From NCBI RefSeq assembly GCF_902859935.1, contig NZ_CADIKI010000021.1, positions 100,166 through 164,165 of the forward strand: a DNA stretch of 64,000 nucleotides, in the 5' to 3' direction. How positions within the stretch are numbered: position 1 is the first letter of the stretch; each line of letters opens with the position of its first letter. Shown here piece after piece: positions 52,289 to 60,681 of the stretch. A model generated the notes under the pieces. It did no database searches. It was not told the DNA's origin and saw only the letters and a list, made by a program, of their open reading frames with translations. This DNA is from Paraburkholderia fynbosensis. GTDB lineage: Bacteria > Pseudomonadota > Gammaproteobacteria > Burkholderiales > Burkholderiaceae. The translations under genes and the position numbers were made by a program.

Positions 52289-53386
52289 TTAGACCTTGTC
52301 CTGCACCACGCCACGGCGAATTTGATCCAGCTCGATCGATTCGAACAGCGCCTTGAAATTGCCCTCGCCGAAGCCCTGGTTGCCCTTGCGCTGAATGATC
52401 TCGAAGAAGATCGGGCCGATCTGATTTTCGGTGAAGATCTGCAGTAGCAGATCTTCCGGCGCGCCGTCGATCAGAATCTTGCGCTTCTTCAGTTCGTCGA
52501 GCGGCTCGCCATGATTCGGCACGCGGCGATCGACGAGTTCGTAGTAAGTGTCGATCGTGTCGAGCAACGAAATGTTCGCCGCGCGCAGGCCATCCACCGT
52601 GCGGTAGATGTCGTTCGTGCCGAGCGCGATGTGCTGAATGCCTTCGCCGTGGTACGCGTCCAGATACTCCTGAATCTGGCCCGCCGTTTCCGAGCCTTCT
52701 TCGTTGATCGGAATCCGGATCTTGCCGCACGGCGAAGTCATCGCCTTCGACTTCACGCCTGTCACCTTGCCTTCAATGTCGAAGTAACGCACTTCGCGGA
52801 AGTTGAACAGGCGCTCGTAAAACTCCGCCCATTCCTGCATGCGGCCGCGATGCACGTTGTGCGTCAGATGGTCGATGTAGGTCAGACCGTGCCCAACCGG
52901 ATTAGGGTTCGCGCCGGCAATGGGTTCGAAGTCGACGTCGTAAATGTCGATGTTGCCGATGCTGTCTGGCTGCGCGCCGTTCTTGCCGCGCCAGCGATCG
53001 ACGAAATAGATCAGCGAGTCGCCGATGCCTTTGATCGCCGGGATGTTCAGCTCCATCGGGCCAGTCTTGTTGTCGAAGCCCCATGCGCCTTTGTCCAAGG
53101 CCTGCTTGTAGGCTTTGGCCGCGTCCTGCACGCGAAACGCGATCGCGCAGATCGACGGGCCATGCAGGCGCGCGAAGCGCTGCGCGAACGAATCCGGCTC
53201 CCCGTTGACGATGAAATTGATCTCGCCCTGGCGGTACAACGTCACGTCTTTATGACGATGCCGCGCGACGGCGGTGAAGCCCATCTGTTCGAAGAGTTTG
53301 CCGAGCGCTTTCGGGTCCGGCGCGGTGTATTCGATGAATTCGAAGCCGTCGGTGCCGACCGGATTGTCCCAGGTTGAAACCTGCAT
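52289..53386 (-). CDS. hppD: 4-hydroxyphenylpyruvate dioxygenase
   Basis: The product is 365 residues from ATG 53386 with GGAG upstream. It converts 4-hydroxyphenylpyruvate to homogentisate in tyrosine breakdown. The iron ligands are visible as His in YIDHLTHNV, His in GIQHIALGTNDI and Glu in IFFEIIQRKGNQGFGEGNF. Two vicinal-oxygen-chelate domains match the normal length. It is divergent from an Lrp-type regulator. Homogentisate dioxygenase genes are not in the window. Confidence 0.95.
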   Translation of the reverse strand: MQVSTWDNPVGTDGFEFIEYTAPDPKALGKLFEQMGFTAVARHRHKDVTLYRQGEINFIVNGEPDSFAQRFARLHGPSICAIAFRVQDAAKAYKQALDKGAWGFDNKTGPMELNIPAIKGIGDSLIYFVDRWRGKNGAQPDSIGNIDIYDVDFEPIAGANPNPVGHGLTYIDHLTHNVHRGRMQEWAEFYERLFNFREVRYFDIEGKVTGVKSKAMTSPCGKIRIPINEEGSETAGQIQEYLDAYHGEGIQHIALGTNDIYRTVDGLRAANISLLDTIDTYYELVDRRVPNHGEPLDELKKRKILIDGAPEDLLLQIFTENQIGPIFFEIIQRKGNQGFGEGNFKALFESIELDQIRRGVVQDKV

Positions 53387-53541
53387 TGTCTGTCTCCTGT
53401 CGACCGGAGCCGGCGCTTGGGCGCCTGACTCGAGTCCCATGCAAGATGGTTGATGTGCGCCGGCGGGTTGCGCGAGCGGGGATCGGTGATTGAGTGCGAC
53501 CGAATGAAGCAAGTGTAAAGTCCGCCGTGAGACGAAAACTT

Positions 53542-53555
53542 GCGAATTTAATCGC
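53542..53555. promoter_or_regulatory. Imperfect palindrome GCGAATTTAATCGC, candidate Lrp-type site
   Basis: GCGA and TCGC flank an AT-rich core, 56 bases upstream of the lrp-like start and between the divergent genes. Lrp/AsnC sites are typically AT-rich imperfect palindromes, so this is a candidate only. Confidence 0.35.
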
Positions 53556-53610
53556 GCGTCGATACGCTTGAGCTATTTTCTATCCTATTTCGTGAAAGGG
53601 GCGGCAGAAA

Positions 53611-54108
53611 ATGGCCAAGGTTGAGATCGATGCCATCGACAGGCGCATTCTTGCAATCCTTCAGGAGAATGGCCGGTTGTCGAATCAGGAGATTGCCGAG
53701 CGCGTCAATCTCTCGCCGAGCCCCTGTCTGCGGCGTATTCGTCGGCTGGAAGAGAGCGGCGTCATTCGCGGCTATGTTGCCTTGCTCGATGCGCAGCATC
53801 TCGGCCTCGGCTTGCTCGCCTACGTGAACGTGCGGCTGGAAAAGCGCGGCGGCTCGGCGCCCAGTCCGCGTGGCGACGCCACGCATGCCGATCTATTTCG
53901 TGCGGCGGTCCAGGCGTGGCCGGAGGTGGTCGCGTGCCACGCCATGACGGGCGATATGGATTATCTGCTGCGGGTCCAGGTGGAGGACATGGCGCATTTT
54001 TCGCGCTTTGTGCAGGATCAGCTGCTGCACCATCCGTCGGTGATCGACGTGAAAACGAGCTTCGCGCTCGAAAAGTTCAAAGAGACGACGGCGTTGCCGA
54101 TCTTGTGA
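53611..54108 (+). CDS. Lrp/AsnC family transcriptional regulator
   Basis: This 165-residue regulator has the N-terminal helix-turn-helix IDAIDRRILAILQENGRLSN and QEIAERVNLSPSPCLRRIRR, and a C-terminal RAM ligand domain (VVACHAMTGDMDYLLRVQVE...). Family members sense amino acids. Its divergence from hppD (224-base gap) suggests control of tyrosine degradation. The start is ATG 53611 after GGGGCGG. Confidence 0.92.
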   Translation: MAKVEIDAIDRRILAILQENGRLSNQEIAERVNLSPSPCLRRIRRLEESGVIRGYVALLDAQHLGLGLLAYVNVRLEKRGGSAPSPRGDATHADLFRAAVQAWPEVVACHAMTGDMDYLLRVQVEDMAHFSRFVQDQLLHHPSVIDVKTSFALEKFKETTALPIL

Positions 54109-54140
54109 ACGTGACGTTGTAGCCAGGCAGTACACAAAGA

Positions 54141-54168
54141 AAAAGGGCAGCCGCATGGCTGCCCTTTT
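54141..54168. terminator. Bidirectional terminator
   Basis: AAAAGGGCAGCC (54141-54152) and GGCTGCCCTTTT (54157-54168) around loop GCAT. It lies between the lrp-like gene and the convergent GNAT gene. Confidence 0.92.
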
Positions 54169-54204
54169 CCACTTCTCCGAAGCCGAGGCCTAGCCGTAGG
54201 TTTC

Positions 54205-54873
54205 TCAGGCTGCGGCGGCCGTCGGCAGGAACGACTCGAACAACCTGGATGCATGACGCGCCTGGCGCTTGAGCGCGTAGTCGAACACGGCAGCCTGCTC
54301 CTGCAGCATCTCCGCGATGATGCTCGACTGATCCGCCGGCAACAGCGTCAGATAAGCGTCTGCTTCGCCGTACGCGTACTCGATCTTCATGCCGGCCTTC
54401 TTCGCGATGTGCATCATCGTGGTATTGCGCGCGAGGCAGTGGATGTACAGCACCGTGACATGGCTGTTGCGGCTGCGGATGGCGGCGCGCTCGAAAAGCT
54501 TCGAGCCGATGCCTTGGCCGCGCGCGCTTTCCAGCACCGACACGCCAAACTCGGCCGTACGCTTGTCGCCTTCGGCGGGCAGATAGGCGAGGTGCCCGAC
54601 GCCGGTGAGTTCCAGCTTGCTGTTGAACACGCCGAAAACGGTGTCGCGCGTGAAGTCGATTGCGCGGACGTAGTTTTCAATGACGTGGTCCGGCACGATC
54701 TGGCCGAAGCGCAGGAGCCGGTCGTCTTCGTCGAGCGCGAGGAAGTGGGCCAGCAGCCGTTCGCGATCGACGGCCGTGAGTTCACGGACCAGAGCAGGTG
54801 CGCGGCCAGCTGGCAGCGACGCGCGATCGTGGGGGACGATCGGCTCGGCGGCGCGGGGGGGCATCATGTTCAT
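54205..54873 (-). CDS. GNAT family N-acetyltransferase
   Basis: The product is 222 residues from ATG 54873, which has AAGGAGAA upstream. The acetyl-CoA binding motif is FGVSVLESARGQGIGSKLFE, with VTVLYIHCLARNTTMMHIAK after it. The N-terminal FLALDEDDRLLRFGQIV segment is typical of a proteobacterial subgroup. Acceptor unknown. The longer open frame upstream to 54966 is not supported. Confidence 0.88.
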   Translation of the reverse strand: MNMMPPRAAEPIVPHDRASLPAGRAPALVRELTAVDRERLLAHFLALDEDDRLLRFGQIVPDHVIENYVRAIDFTRDTVFGVFNSKLELTGVGHLAYLPAEGDKRTAEFGVSVLESARGQGIGSKLFERAAIRSRNSHVTVLYIHCLARNTTMMHIAKKAGMKIEYAYGEADAYLTLLPADQSSIIAEMLQEQAAVFDYALKRQARHASRLFESFLPTAAAA

Positions 54874-55037
54874 GGTCGGGTTCTCCTTTTGATCGAGCGG
54901 CTTGGTGCACCGCAAAATCCATTTTAGCGGAAAGCGGAGTTTCTCACTAGGGAAAACCCGTATCAAAATCTGAAGAGAACGCCTAAAAAACTTGCGCCCT
55001 ATTTTTAGTTGATTGATTTAAAAAGAAAAACGAAATT

Positions 55038-55049
55038 GAACGAGCGTTC
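55038..55049. promoter_or_regulatory. Short palindrome GAACGAGCGTTC
   Basis: Arms GAACG/CGTTC with a two-base centre lie in the AT-rich gap after the TetR gene. It might be an operator for the GNAT gene or chance. Confidence 0.25.
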
Positions 55050-55113
55050 GTGGCGTCCATGCCACATGCTTAGGTCGCCCGCACGCGGATGTTTCGGATA
55101 TTGCTGCCCTGCG

Positions 55114-55725
55114 TCATTCGGCCGGGGGCGCGCTCAAACCGTGATCCACCATGCCGACGACCTGTTCGGCGAATTCACGGTAGCCCATGCGCCCGTCCGG
55201 CTTCAGCCACGTGAACGTCCAGTTGATCATGCCGAACACCATCATGGTGAGAGCGGTTTGATTCTCGCGAGTGGCGCGCTCCGGATAGGCGCGCGCCAAC
55301 TGCCGCGCAAAGGCCGCGACCACGTCGCGCTGGCGGTTCAGGATCACCTCTCGCTGGGTGTCGACCAGATATTTCACGTCGTTCAACAGCGCGACGTGCC
55401 GGCTATGCGAGGTTTCATACTCGGACAGAAACGCCCGGATCAGCTCGGCGAAGGTTTCCCGCTCGGTGAGTCCGCGCCGCTGGCTGGCGCCTTCCACTTC
55501 GGCGATGATCAGCATCAGCCGCTTCGTGTAGCGATCGAGCAGATCGAACAGGATCGCTTCCTTGCTCGCGTAGTAGTGGTACAGCCGTGCTTTCGAGGTC
55601 CCGCTCGCGGCGGCCAGATCGGCCATCGACGTGCTGGGATAGCTGGTTTGGGCGAATTTCGCCGCCGCCAGTTCGAGAATCTGTTCGCGTTGGGTTTCGT
55701 GGTCGGGGGCTCGGGTGCGGGCCAT
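55114..55725 (-). CDS. paaR: TetR/AcrR family regulator of phenylacetate catabolism
   Basis: The product is 203 residues from ATG 55725. The N-terminal TetR helix-turn-helix is ILELAAAKFAQTSYPSTSMA, DLAAASGTSKARLYHYYASK and EAILFDLLDRY. The C-terminal helical domain would bind phenylacetyl-CoA in a PaaR-type repressor. Linkage to paaABCDE and a perfect TetR-like palindrome in the paaA promoter support this name. It is 14 bases after the DUF1835 gene, so the two are probably cotranscribed. Confidence 0.85.
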   Translation of the reverse strand: MARTRAPDHETQREQILELAAAKFAQTSYPSTSMADLAAASGTSKARLYHYYASKEAILFDLLDRYTKRLMLIIAEVEGASQRRGLTERETFAELIRAFLSEYETSHSRHVALLNDVKYLVDTQREVILNRQRDVVAAFARQLARAYPERATRENQTALTMMVFGMINWTFTWLKPDGRMGYREFAEQVVGMVDHGLSAPPAE

Positions 55726-55739
55726 AGTCTTTGGTTTTA

Positions 55740-56552
55740 TTAGTTTGGGCAGGGAGCGCGCGCCGCGCACAGCTCCAATGTGCGCCACGCGCCGGTGTCG
55801 CCGCGCAGCTTGATGCGCCTCGTCGAGGCCATTTCGCGCAGGCGCCACAGCACGACGCTGTCGCTTACCAGAAACCAGAGCTCGGCGGTCATCAGCTCGG
55901 CGGCGACGCGGGCGGCGGGTTGCCAGTCTTCGGTGATGCGCTCGAGAATCAGCGCATCCAGATCGGCAAAGCTGCCGCTCGTGAATGTGTTGTCGCGCCA
56001 GCGGCGTGTTTCGCCGTTCGCGTGCTTGACCTCCTGCCACTCGAGCGCGAGCCGGCTGATACGCAGCACGGAAATCGGCGCGGCGTCAGCCAGACGCGCT
56101 TGCAGCACGGCAGGCGCAAACATGCCGACCGAGGTCGCCCGATCCCGGCGGCTGTGCGCCCACGCGCCCGGATCGGTCAGGTCGCGAATCGACAGACGCA
56201 CCTCGTTCAGGCGCTGCGGGTTGTTGCGCAGGTGATAGCACACACGGCGCAGCATCAGTTGATCCGCCGCGCTTTCGCCATGCCAGACCACCAGATTCGC
56301 TTCGCCGCGTGCGATGCTGACCAGCGCCGCAGCCTGCTCGCGGAATTCCCGCAGGAAATCCCGCCGGGTGTCCACGCTGACGCGATCCCAGAAGTTCGCG
56401 CGCACATCCGGCGCATCGTCGAGGCCACGCAGTGGGCCGACGGCCAGGTCGTCCCGTAGCGACTGCACGCGATCGTCGCGGCCTGCTTCGTGGAGCGCGG
56501 TGCGTAGGGAGTCGGCGGCGACGTCGCCATTGGTGAGGTGAATCGTGCTCAT
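55740..56552 (-). CDS. DUF1835 domain protein
   Basis: This 270-residue protein starts STIHLTNGDVAADSLRTALH, diagnostic of DUF1835, with DDLAVGPLRGL and LVVWHGESAADQLMLRRVCY following. The C-terminal part (ITEDWQPAARVAAELM, LWFLVSDSVVLWRLREMAST) fits DUF3658. Function is unknown. It lies between the paa operon terminator and paaR, an arrangement I recall from Burkholderia; whether it affects phenylacetate use is not known. Confidence 0.82.
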   Translation of the reverse strand: MSTIHLTNGDVAADSLRTALHEAGRDDRVQSLRDDLAVGPLRGLDDAPDVRANFWDRVSVDTRRDFLREFREQAAALVSIARGEANLVVWHGESAADQLMLRRVCYHLRNNPQRLNEVRLSIRDLTDPGAWAHSRRDRATSVGMFAPAVLQARLADAAPISVLRISRLALEWQEVKHANGETRRWRDNTFTSGSFADLDALILERITEDWQPAARVAAELMTAELWFLVSDSVVLWRLREMASTRRIKLRGDTGAWRTLELCAARAPCPN

Positions 56553-56582
56553 GAGCAGTGGCTTGCTGTGGCAATAACAAAA

Positions 56583-56628
56583 GGGGCCGCGCGTCGACCG
56601 GGACAGGTGTCCGATCGCGAGCGGCCCC
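56583..56628 (-). terminator. Terminator of paaABCDE
   Basis: GGGGCCGC (56583-56590) and GCGGCCCC (56621-56628) form the outer stem, with an inner GGACA/TGTCC hairpin (56601-56612). On the minus strand TTTTGTT follows. It lies 70 bases after the paaE stop. Confidence 0.75.
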
Positions 56629-56697
56629 TAGTGTAAAGGATCGCGAAGCTGCGGAAAGCGCCGCGGCCATCGCGCGGGCCTCCGTGCGGCGTGCGGC

Positions 56698-57786
56698 TCA
56701 GCGTTCGTCGTAGCTCACCACCACGCGGTCGCTGATTGGATGGCATTGACACGTCAGCACGAAACCGTCGCGTATTTCGTGCTCTTCGAGTGTGTAGTTC
56801 TTTTCCATTTTCACTTCGCCTTCCAGCACCTTCGCACGGCAGGTGCAGCAAACCCCGCCCTTGCAGGCATAAGGCAGCGCGAGTCCGGCGCGCAGGCCTA
56901 CATCCAGCACGCTCACACCCTGATAGGGCAGGCGCAGCTTGCGCCGCTTGCCGTCGAGTACGATTTCGAGGTCGGCCGCCGGCGTGTCTTCGGTGATCTC
57001 GACCGGCGGCACGCCGGCTTGCGGCAGCGGGGAGCCGAAGCGTTCCACGTGCACTTTCTCTTGCGGCACGCCGGCGGCCTTCAACGCGGCCTCGGCGGCG
57101 TCCATCATCGGGCCGGGACCGCAAATGAAGGCTTCGTCGATCGCATCAGCCGGCAGCAGATTCTCGATGAAGGCCGCGCACTTCTGCTGGTCGAGCACCC
57201 CGTTGAACAGCTCCACGTCCTGCAGATCGTCGGACAGCACGTGATACAGCACGAAGCGGTTCATGAAGCGATTCTTCAGGTCTTCGAGCTCTTCCGCGAA
57301 CATGATCTGATCGACGCTGCGGTTACCGTAGACGAGCGTAAAGGTGCTGCGCGGCTCGACCTCGAGCGTTGTCTTGATGATCGCCAGCACCGGCGTAATG
57401 CCGGAGCCGCCCGAAAACGCGAGGTACTGCTGCCCCTGATCGGCGTTCAGATGGGTGAAGAAGCGCCCATCCGGCGTCATCACGTCGATCGTGTGGCCCG
57501 GCTGCAGCGTGTCGAACGCGAAGTTCGAGAAGCGCCCTCCGCGCACGCGCTTGATGCCGATGCGCAGTTCACCGTCGCGATCGTAATCGGTGACCCCGAC
57601 GCAGATCGAATACGAGCGGCGCGTTTCCTCTCCGTCGATATGCGCTTTCAGCGTGACGAATTGGCCTTGGGTGAAGCGATAAAGGTCGCGCAGCTCGACC
57701 GGGACTTCGAAGGCGACCGAGACCGCGTCGGCGGTTTCGCGCCGCACTTCGCGGATACGCAGCGGATGAAATTGCGGGGTGGCCAT
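56698..57786 (-). CDS. paaE: Phenylacetyl-CoA epoxidase reductase subunit PaaE
   Basis: This 362-residue reductase passes electrons from NADPH to the epoxidase. It has an FAD domain with RRSYSICVGVTDYDRDGELR, an NAD domain with FSGGSGITPVLAIIKTTLE, and a C-terminal plant-type 2Fe-2S ferredoxin with Cys in CKGGVCCTCRAKV and TCQCHP. The start is one base past the paaD stop. Confidence 0.95.
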   Translation of the reverse strand: MATPQFHPLRIREVRRETADAVSVAFEVPVELRDLYRFTQGQFVTLKAHIDGEETRRSYSICVGVTDYDRDGELRIGIKRVRGGRFSNFAFDTLQPGHTIDVMTPDGRFFTHLNADQGQQYLAFSGGSGITPVLAIIKTTLEVEPRSTFTLVYGNRSVDQIMFAEELEDLKNRFMNRFVLYHVLSDDLQDVELFNGVLDQQKCAAFIENLLPADAIDEAFICGPGPMMDAAEAALKAAGVPQEKVHVERFGSPLPQAGVPPVEITEDTPAADLEIVLDGKRRKLRLPYQGVSVLDVGLRAGLALPYACKGGVCCTCRAKVLEGEVKMEKNYTLEEHEIRDGFVLTCQCHPISDRVVVSYDER

Positions 57787-57787
57787 A

Positions 57788-58330
57788 TCAGTATGGTTTG
57801 AAGTAGTCGAAGGGTTCGCGGCAGTCGAGGCAGCGGTACAAGGCCTTGCAAGCGGTCGAGCCGAATTGCGCGAGACGTTCGGTATGCGCCGAGCCGCAGC
57901 GGGGGCAGGACGGTGCGGGCAGTGCGCGAGGCACGAAACGCACCACTTTTTCCTGTGGCGCCGCGGCCGGACCGCAGTTGCCCGTGGGCGGCGCGATGCC
58001 GTAGGCGCGCAGCTTTTCGCGGGCGTCGGCGGTCATCCAGTCGGTGGTCCAGGCCGGGGCGAGCACCGTGGCGACGCGATACGGCTTGAGCTCCGCGACG
58101 TCGAGCGCATGGGCGACGTCCTCCGCAATCTGCGACATCGCAGGGCAACCGGAATAGGTCGGCGTGATCACGACTTCGAGCGTGCCGTCGATGGCGCGGC
58201 GCACATCGCGCAGAATGCCGAGTTCGCGAATCGACACCACCGGAATTTCCGGATCAGGTACCGTTTCAAGGACGTCCCAGGCGCGTTGGAGCGCGGCGTC
58301 GGCCGTAGCGATGGCAGTCGAAGTCGTCAT
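57788..58330 (-). CDS. paaD: Phenylacetyl-CoA epoxidase accessory subunit PaaD
   Basis: This 180-residue protein has the MIP18/DUF59 fold at the start (VLETVPDPEIPVVSIRELGI, VVITPTYSGCPAMSQIAEDV) and a C-terminal four-Cys zinc ribbon (CPRCGSAH...CLDCREPFDYFKPY). PaaD is needed for the PaaABC(D)E system, probably in Fe-S or metal insertion. It begins seven bases after paaC. Confidence 0.94.
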   Translation of the reverse strand: MTTSTAIATADAALQRAWDVLETVPDPEIPVVSIRELGILRDVRRAIDGTLEVVITPTYSGCPAMSQIAEDVAHALDVAELKPYRVATVLAPAWTTDWMTADAREKLRAYGIAPPTGNCGPAAAPQEKVVRFVPRALPAPSCPRCGSAHTERLAQFGSTACKALYRCLDCREPFDYFKPY

Positions 58331-58337
58331 CGTCGGA

Positions 58338-59141
58338 TTACCAGGTGGCGCCAGGATGCTGGCGCGCGAGGCTTTGCATTTCGGCGAGTACGAAACCCAT
58401 GTGCTCGGAATGTTCGCCGTGCTTGCCGGTCGTGATGTGCTTGACCGCTTCGGGCAGCGTCAGCGTGGCCGCATCAAGCGTGGCGCGCACATCGTCGAGC
58501 CATGCTGCTTCGAGGTCCGCGCTCAGCGGGCCGATGCCGGTCGCGGCGATCGTCTCTTCCACCGCGTCCGCGCTGAAGAACTCGCGCGTGTACGGCAGCA
58601 GGTAGTCCAGCGCGGCTTGCGCGCGGCGGTGCGATTCCTCGGTGCCGTCGCCGAAACGGATCAGCCACTCGCTTGCGTGATGCACGTGGTAGCTGGTTTC
58701 CTTGATCGATTTCGACGCGATCGCCGCAAGCTGTTCGTCGGCGGAAGTCGTCAGCGCGGTCCAGAGATGCGCCATCAACGTCGAATACAGGAAGTTGCGC
58801 GCGATCGTGACCGCGTAGTCCTTCTCGGCTCGCGCGGTGCCACACAGCGGGCCGTAATGCGGCAGCTCGGCCAGCGTGTAGTTGGCGAATTCGCGCTCGG
58901 CGCGGAAGTACGCGTAGTCGTCCTCCGTGCGGGTCTTGCCGGTGAGCCGTTGCTCGAGCGAGGCGGCATGCGTATACAGCAGACGCGCCTGGCCGATCAG
59001 ATCGAGACTCATGTTCGACAGCGCGATGTCCTCTTCGAGGATCGGACCGTGGCCGCACCACTCGCTATTACGCTGACCGAGAATCAGCGCGGTATCCGCG
59101 AGGCGCAGCACGTATTGGAGATGTTGGGGCGTGATGTCCAT
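58338..59141 (-). CDS. paaC: Phenylacetyl-CoA epoxidase structural subunit PaaC
   Basis: From ATG 59141 the product is 267 residues; a GTG at 59153 overlaps the paaB stop and would add four. The start DITPQHLQYVLRLADTALIL, then SEWCGHGPILEEDIALSNMS and SLDLIGQARLLYTHAASLEQ, match PaaC. It is a ferritin-like helical protein that pairs with PaaA but lacks a full diiron site. Confidence 0.94.
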   Translation of the reverse strand: MDITPQHLQYVLRLADTALILGQRNSEWCGHGPILEEDIALSNMSLDLIGQARLLYTHAASLEQRLTGKTRTEDDYAYFRAEREFANYTLAELPHYGPLCGTARAEKDYAVTIARNFLYSTLMAHLWTALTTSADEQLAAIASKSIKETSYHVHHASEWLIRFGDGTEESHRRAQAALDYLLPYTREFFSADAVEETIAATGIGPLSADLEAAWLDDVRATLDAATLTLPEAVKHITTGKHGEHSEHMGFVLAEMQSLARQHPGATW

Positions 59142-59149
59142 GGCCGCGC

Positions 59150-59434
59150 TCACATGTGGTTGACTTCGTCGGGGAGCGTGTAGAACGTCGGGTGACGGTA
59201 GATCTTGTCGCCCGCCGGTTCGAACAGCTCTGCCTTGTCTTCTGGCGCGGACGCCGTGATTGCCGACGACGGCACCACCCAGATGCTCACGCCTTCCTGG
59301 CGGCGCGTGTAGACGTCGCGCGCCATGCGCAGCGCCATCGGCGCGTCGGCGGCGTGCAGACTGCCGCAGTGTTTATGGTCGAGTCCCTGCTTGCTGCGCA
59401 CGAAGACTTCCCAGATCGGCCATTCCTTGTTCAT
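59150..59434 (-). CDS. paaB: Phenylacetyl-CoA epoxidase subunit PaaB
   Basis: This 94-residue subunit starts at ATG 59434 with AGGAG upstream. NKEWPIWEVFVRSKQGLDHK and the following HCGSLHAADAPMALRMARDV match PaaB, which bridges PaaAC heterodimers. The upstream open frame (to 59545) is rejected for lack of similarity. Confidence 0.95.
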   Translation of the reverse strand: MNKEWPIWEVFVRSKQGLDHKHCGSLHAADAPMALRMARDVYTRRQEGVSIWVVPSSAITASAPEDKAELFEPAGDKIYRHPTFYTLPDEVNHM

Positions 59435-59471
59435 TGCTCTATCTCCTGTTCTTCCTGACGCGCCACGTCTA

Positions 59472-60470
59472 TCAAGCGGCGTGCTGTTGGGCGCGCTGGC
59501 GCTGTTTTTCGGCGTGGGCCAGGGCGGCTTCACGGACCCAGGCACCTTCGTTATCGGCTTTGACGCGGGTGGCGAGGCGCTCGCGGTTGCACGGGCCGTC
59601 GCCGTTCACGACGCGCCAGAACTCTTCCCAGTCGATGTCGCCGTAGTCGTGATGGCCGCGCGCTTCGTTCCATTTCAGGTCGGGGTCGGGCAGCGTGACG
59701 CCGAGCACCTTGGCCTGATCGACCGTGGCGTCGACGAATTTCTGGCGCAGGTCGTCGTTGGAAACGCGCTTGATGCCCCATTTCGACGACTGATTGCTAT
59801 GGATCGAGTCCTTGTCGCTCGGGCCGAACATCATCAGCACCGGCCACCACCAGCGATTCACTGCCTGCTGGACCAACTCGCGTTGCGCGTCGGTGCCGGA
59901 CATCATCGACATCAGCGCATCGAAACCCTGACGCTGATGGAACGACTCTTCCTTGCAGATACGGATCATCGCGCGGGCATACGGGCCGTACGTGCAGCGG
60001 CACAGCGGGATCTGGTTCATGATCGCCGCACCGTCGACAAGCCAGCCGATCACGCCGACGTCGGCCCACGTGGGCGTCGGGTAATTGAAGATGCTCGAAT
60101 ATTTGGCCTTGCCCGAATGCAGCGCGGCGATCAGTTGATCACGCGACACGCCGAGCGTTTCGGCCGCGCTATAGAGATAGAGGCCGTGACCGGCTTCGTC
60201 TTGCACTTTGGCAAGCAGGATCGCTTTGCGCTTCAGGCTCGGGGCGCGTGTGATCCAGTTGCCCTCCGGCAGCATGCCGACGATTTCCGAATGCGCATGT
60301 TGGGAAATTTGCCGCACCAGCGTCTTGCGGTACGCGTCGGGCATCCAGTCCTGAGCCTCGATTTTGCCGTCGGCGGCCATGACCGCATCGAACTGGGCCT
60401 GTTCGGGGGAACTCGCGCCCGCGTCGAGCGGCGCGACATTGCCGGGAATATCCAAGGATTGCGTGTACAT
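59472..60470 (-). CDS. paaA: Phenylacetyl-CoA epoxidase catalytic subunit PaaA
   Basis: The product is 332 residues from ATG 60470. It carries the diiron oxygenase site: ExxH motifs in KVQDEAGHGLYLY and ICKEESFHQRQGF, with the first Glu helices upstream. It epoxidises phenylacetyl-CoA, the first committed step of the aerobic hybrid pathway. It is the first gene of the operon and has its own promoter and operator just upstream. Confidence 0.96.
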   Translation of the reverse strand: MYTQSLDIPGNVAPLDAGASSPEQAQFDAVMAADGKIEAQDWMPDAYRKTLVRQISQHAHSEIVGMLPEGNWITRAPSLKRKAILLAKVQDEAGHGLYLYSAAETLGVSRDQLIAALHSGKAKYSSIFNYPTPTWADVGVIGWLVDGAAIMNQIPLCRCTYGPYARAMIRICKEESFHQRQGFDALMSMMSGTDAQRELVQQAVNRWWWPVLMMFGPSDKDSIHSNQSSKWGIKRVSNDDLRQKFVDATVDQAKVLGVTLPDPDLKWNEARGHHDYGDIDWEEFWRVVNGDGPCNRERLATRVKADNEGAWVREAALAHAEKQRQRAQQHAA

Positions 60471-60506
60471 GGGGACGCTCTCTGCAGAAGTTGTCTGAGT
60501 TCGCTC

Positions 60507-60534
60507 AGTATAAACCAACCGACCGGTCGGTTAA
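60507..60534 (-). promoter_or_regulatory. paaA promoter
   Basis: On the minus strand -35 TTAACC (60529-60534) and -10 TATACT (60507-60512) are 16 bases apart. TATACT matches five of six consensus bases. The operator lies within the spacer and overlaps the -35. Confidence 0.65.
60517..60532. promoter_or_regulatory. Perfect 16-bp palindrome AACCGACCGGTCGGTT, PaaR operator
   Basis: Both halves are exact inverted copies. PaaR-type TetR repressors are known to bind ACCGACCGGTCGGT-like sites in paa promoters. The position blocks RNA polymerase between -35 and -10, consistent with repression relieved by phenylacetyl-CoA. Confidence 0.8.
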
Positions 60535-60681
60535 TAAATTTTTTGTCCGAGGTCTTCCACGCTGTCGGTGTTCCGGCCCGCTTGTCACGGCGTTTCTTCA
60601 GCGTCGCTGGTCCGTGCCGGCACTTAACCTATAAAATTGCGAATTGGCCGCGATTGGCGGCCCTCCCGCATCCCGGTACTC

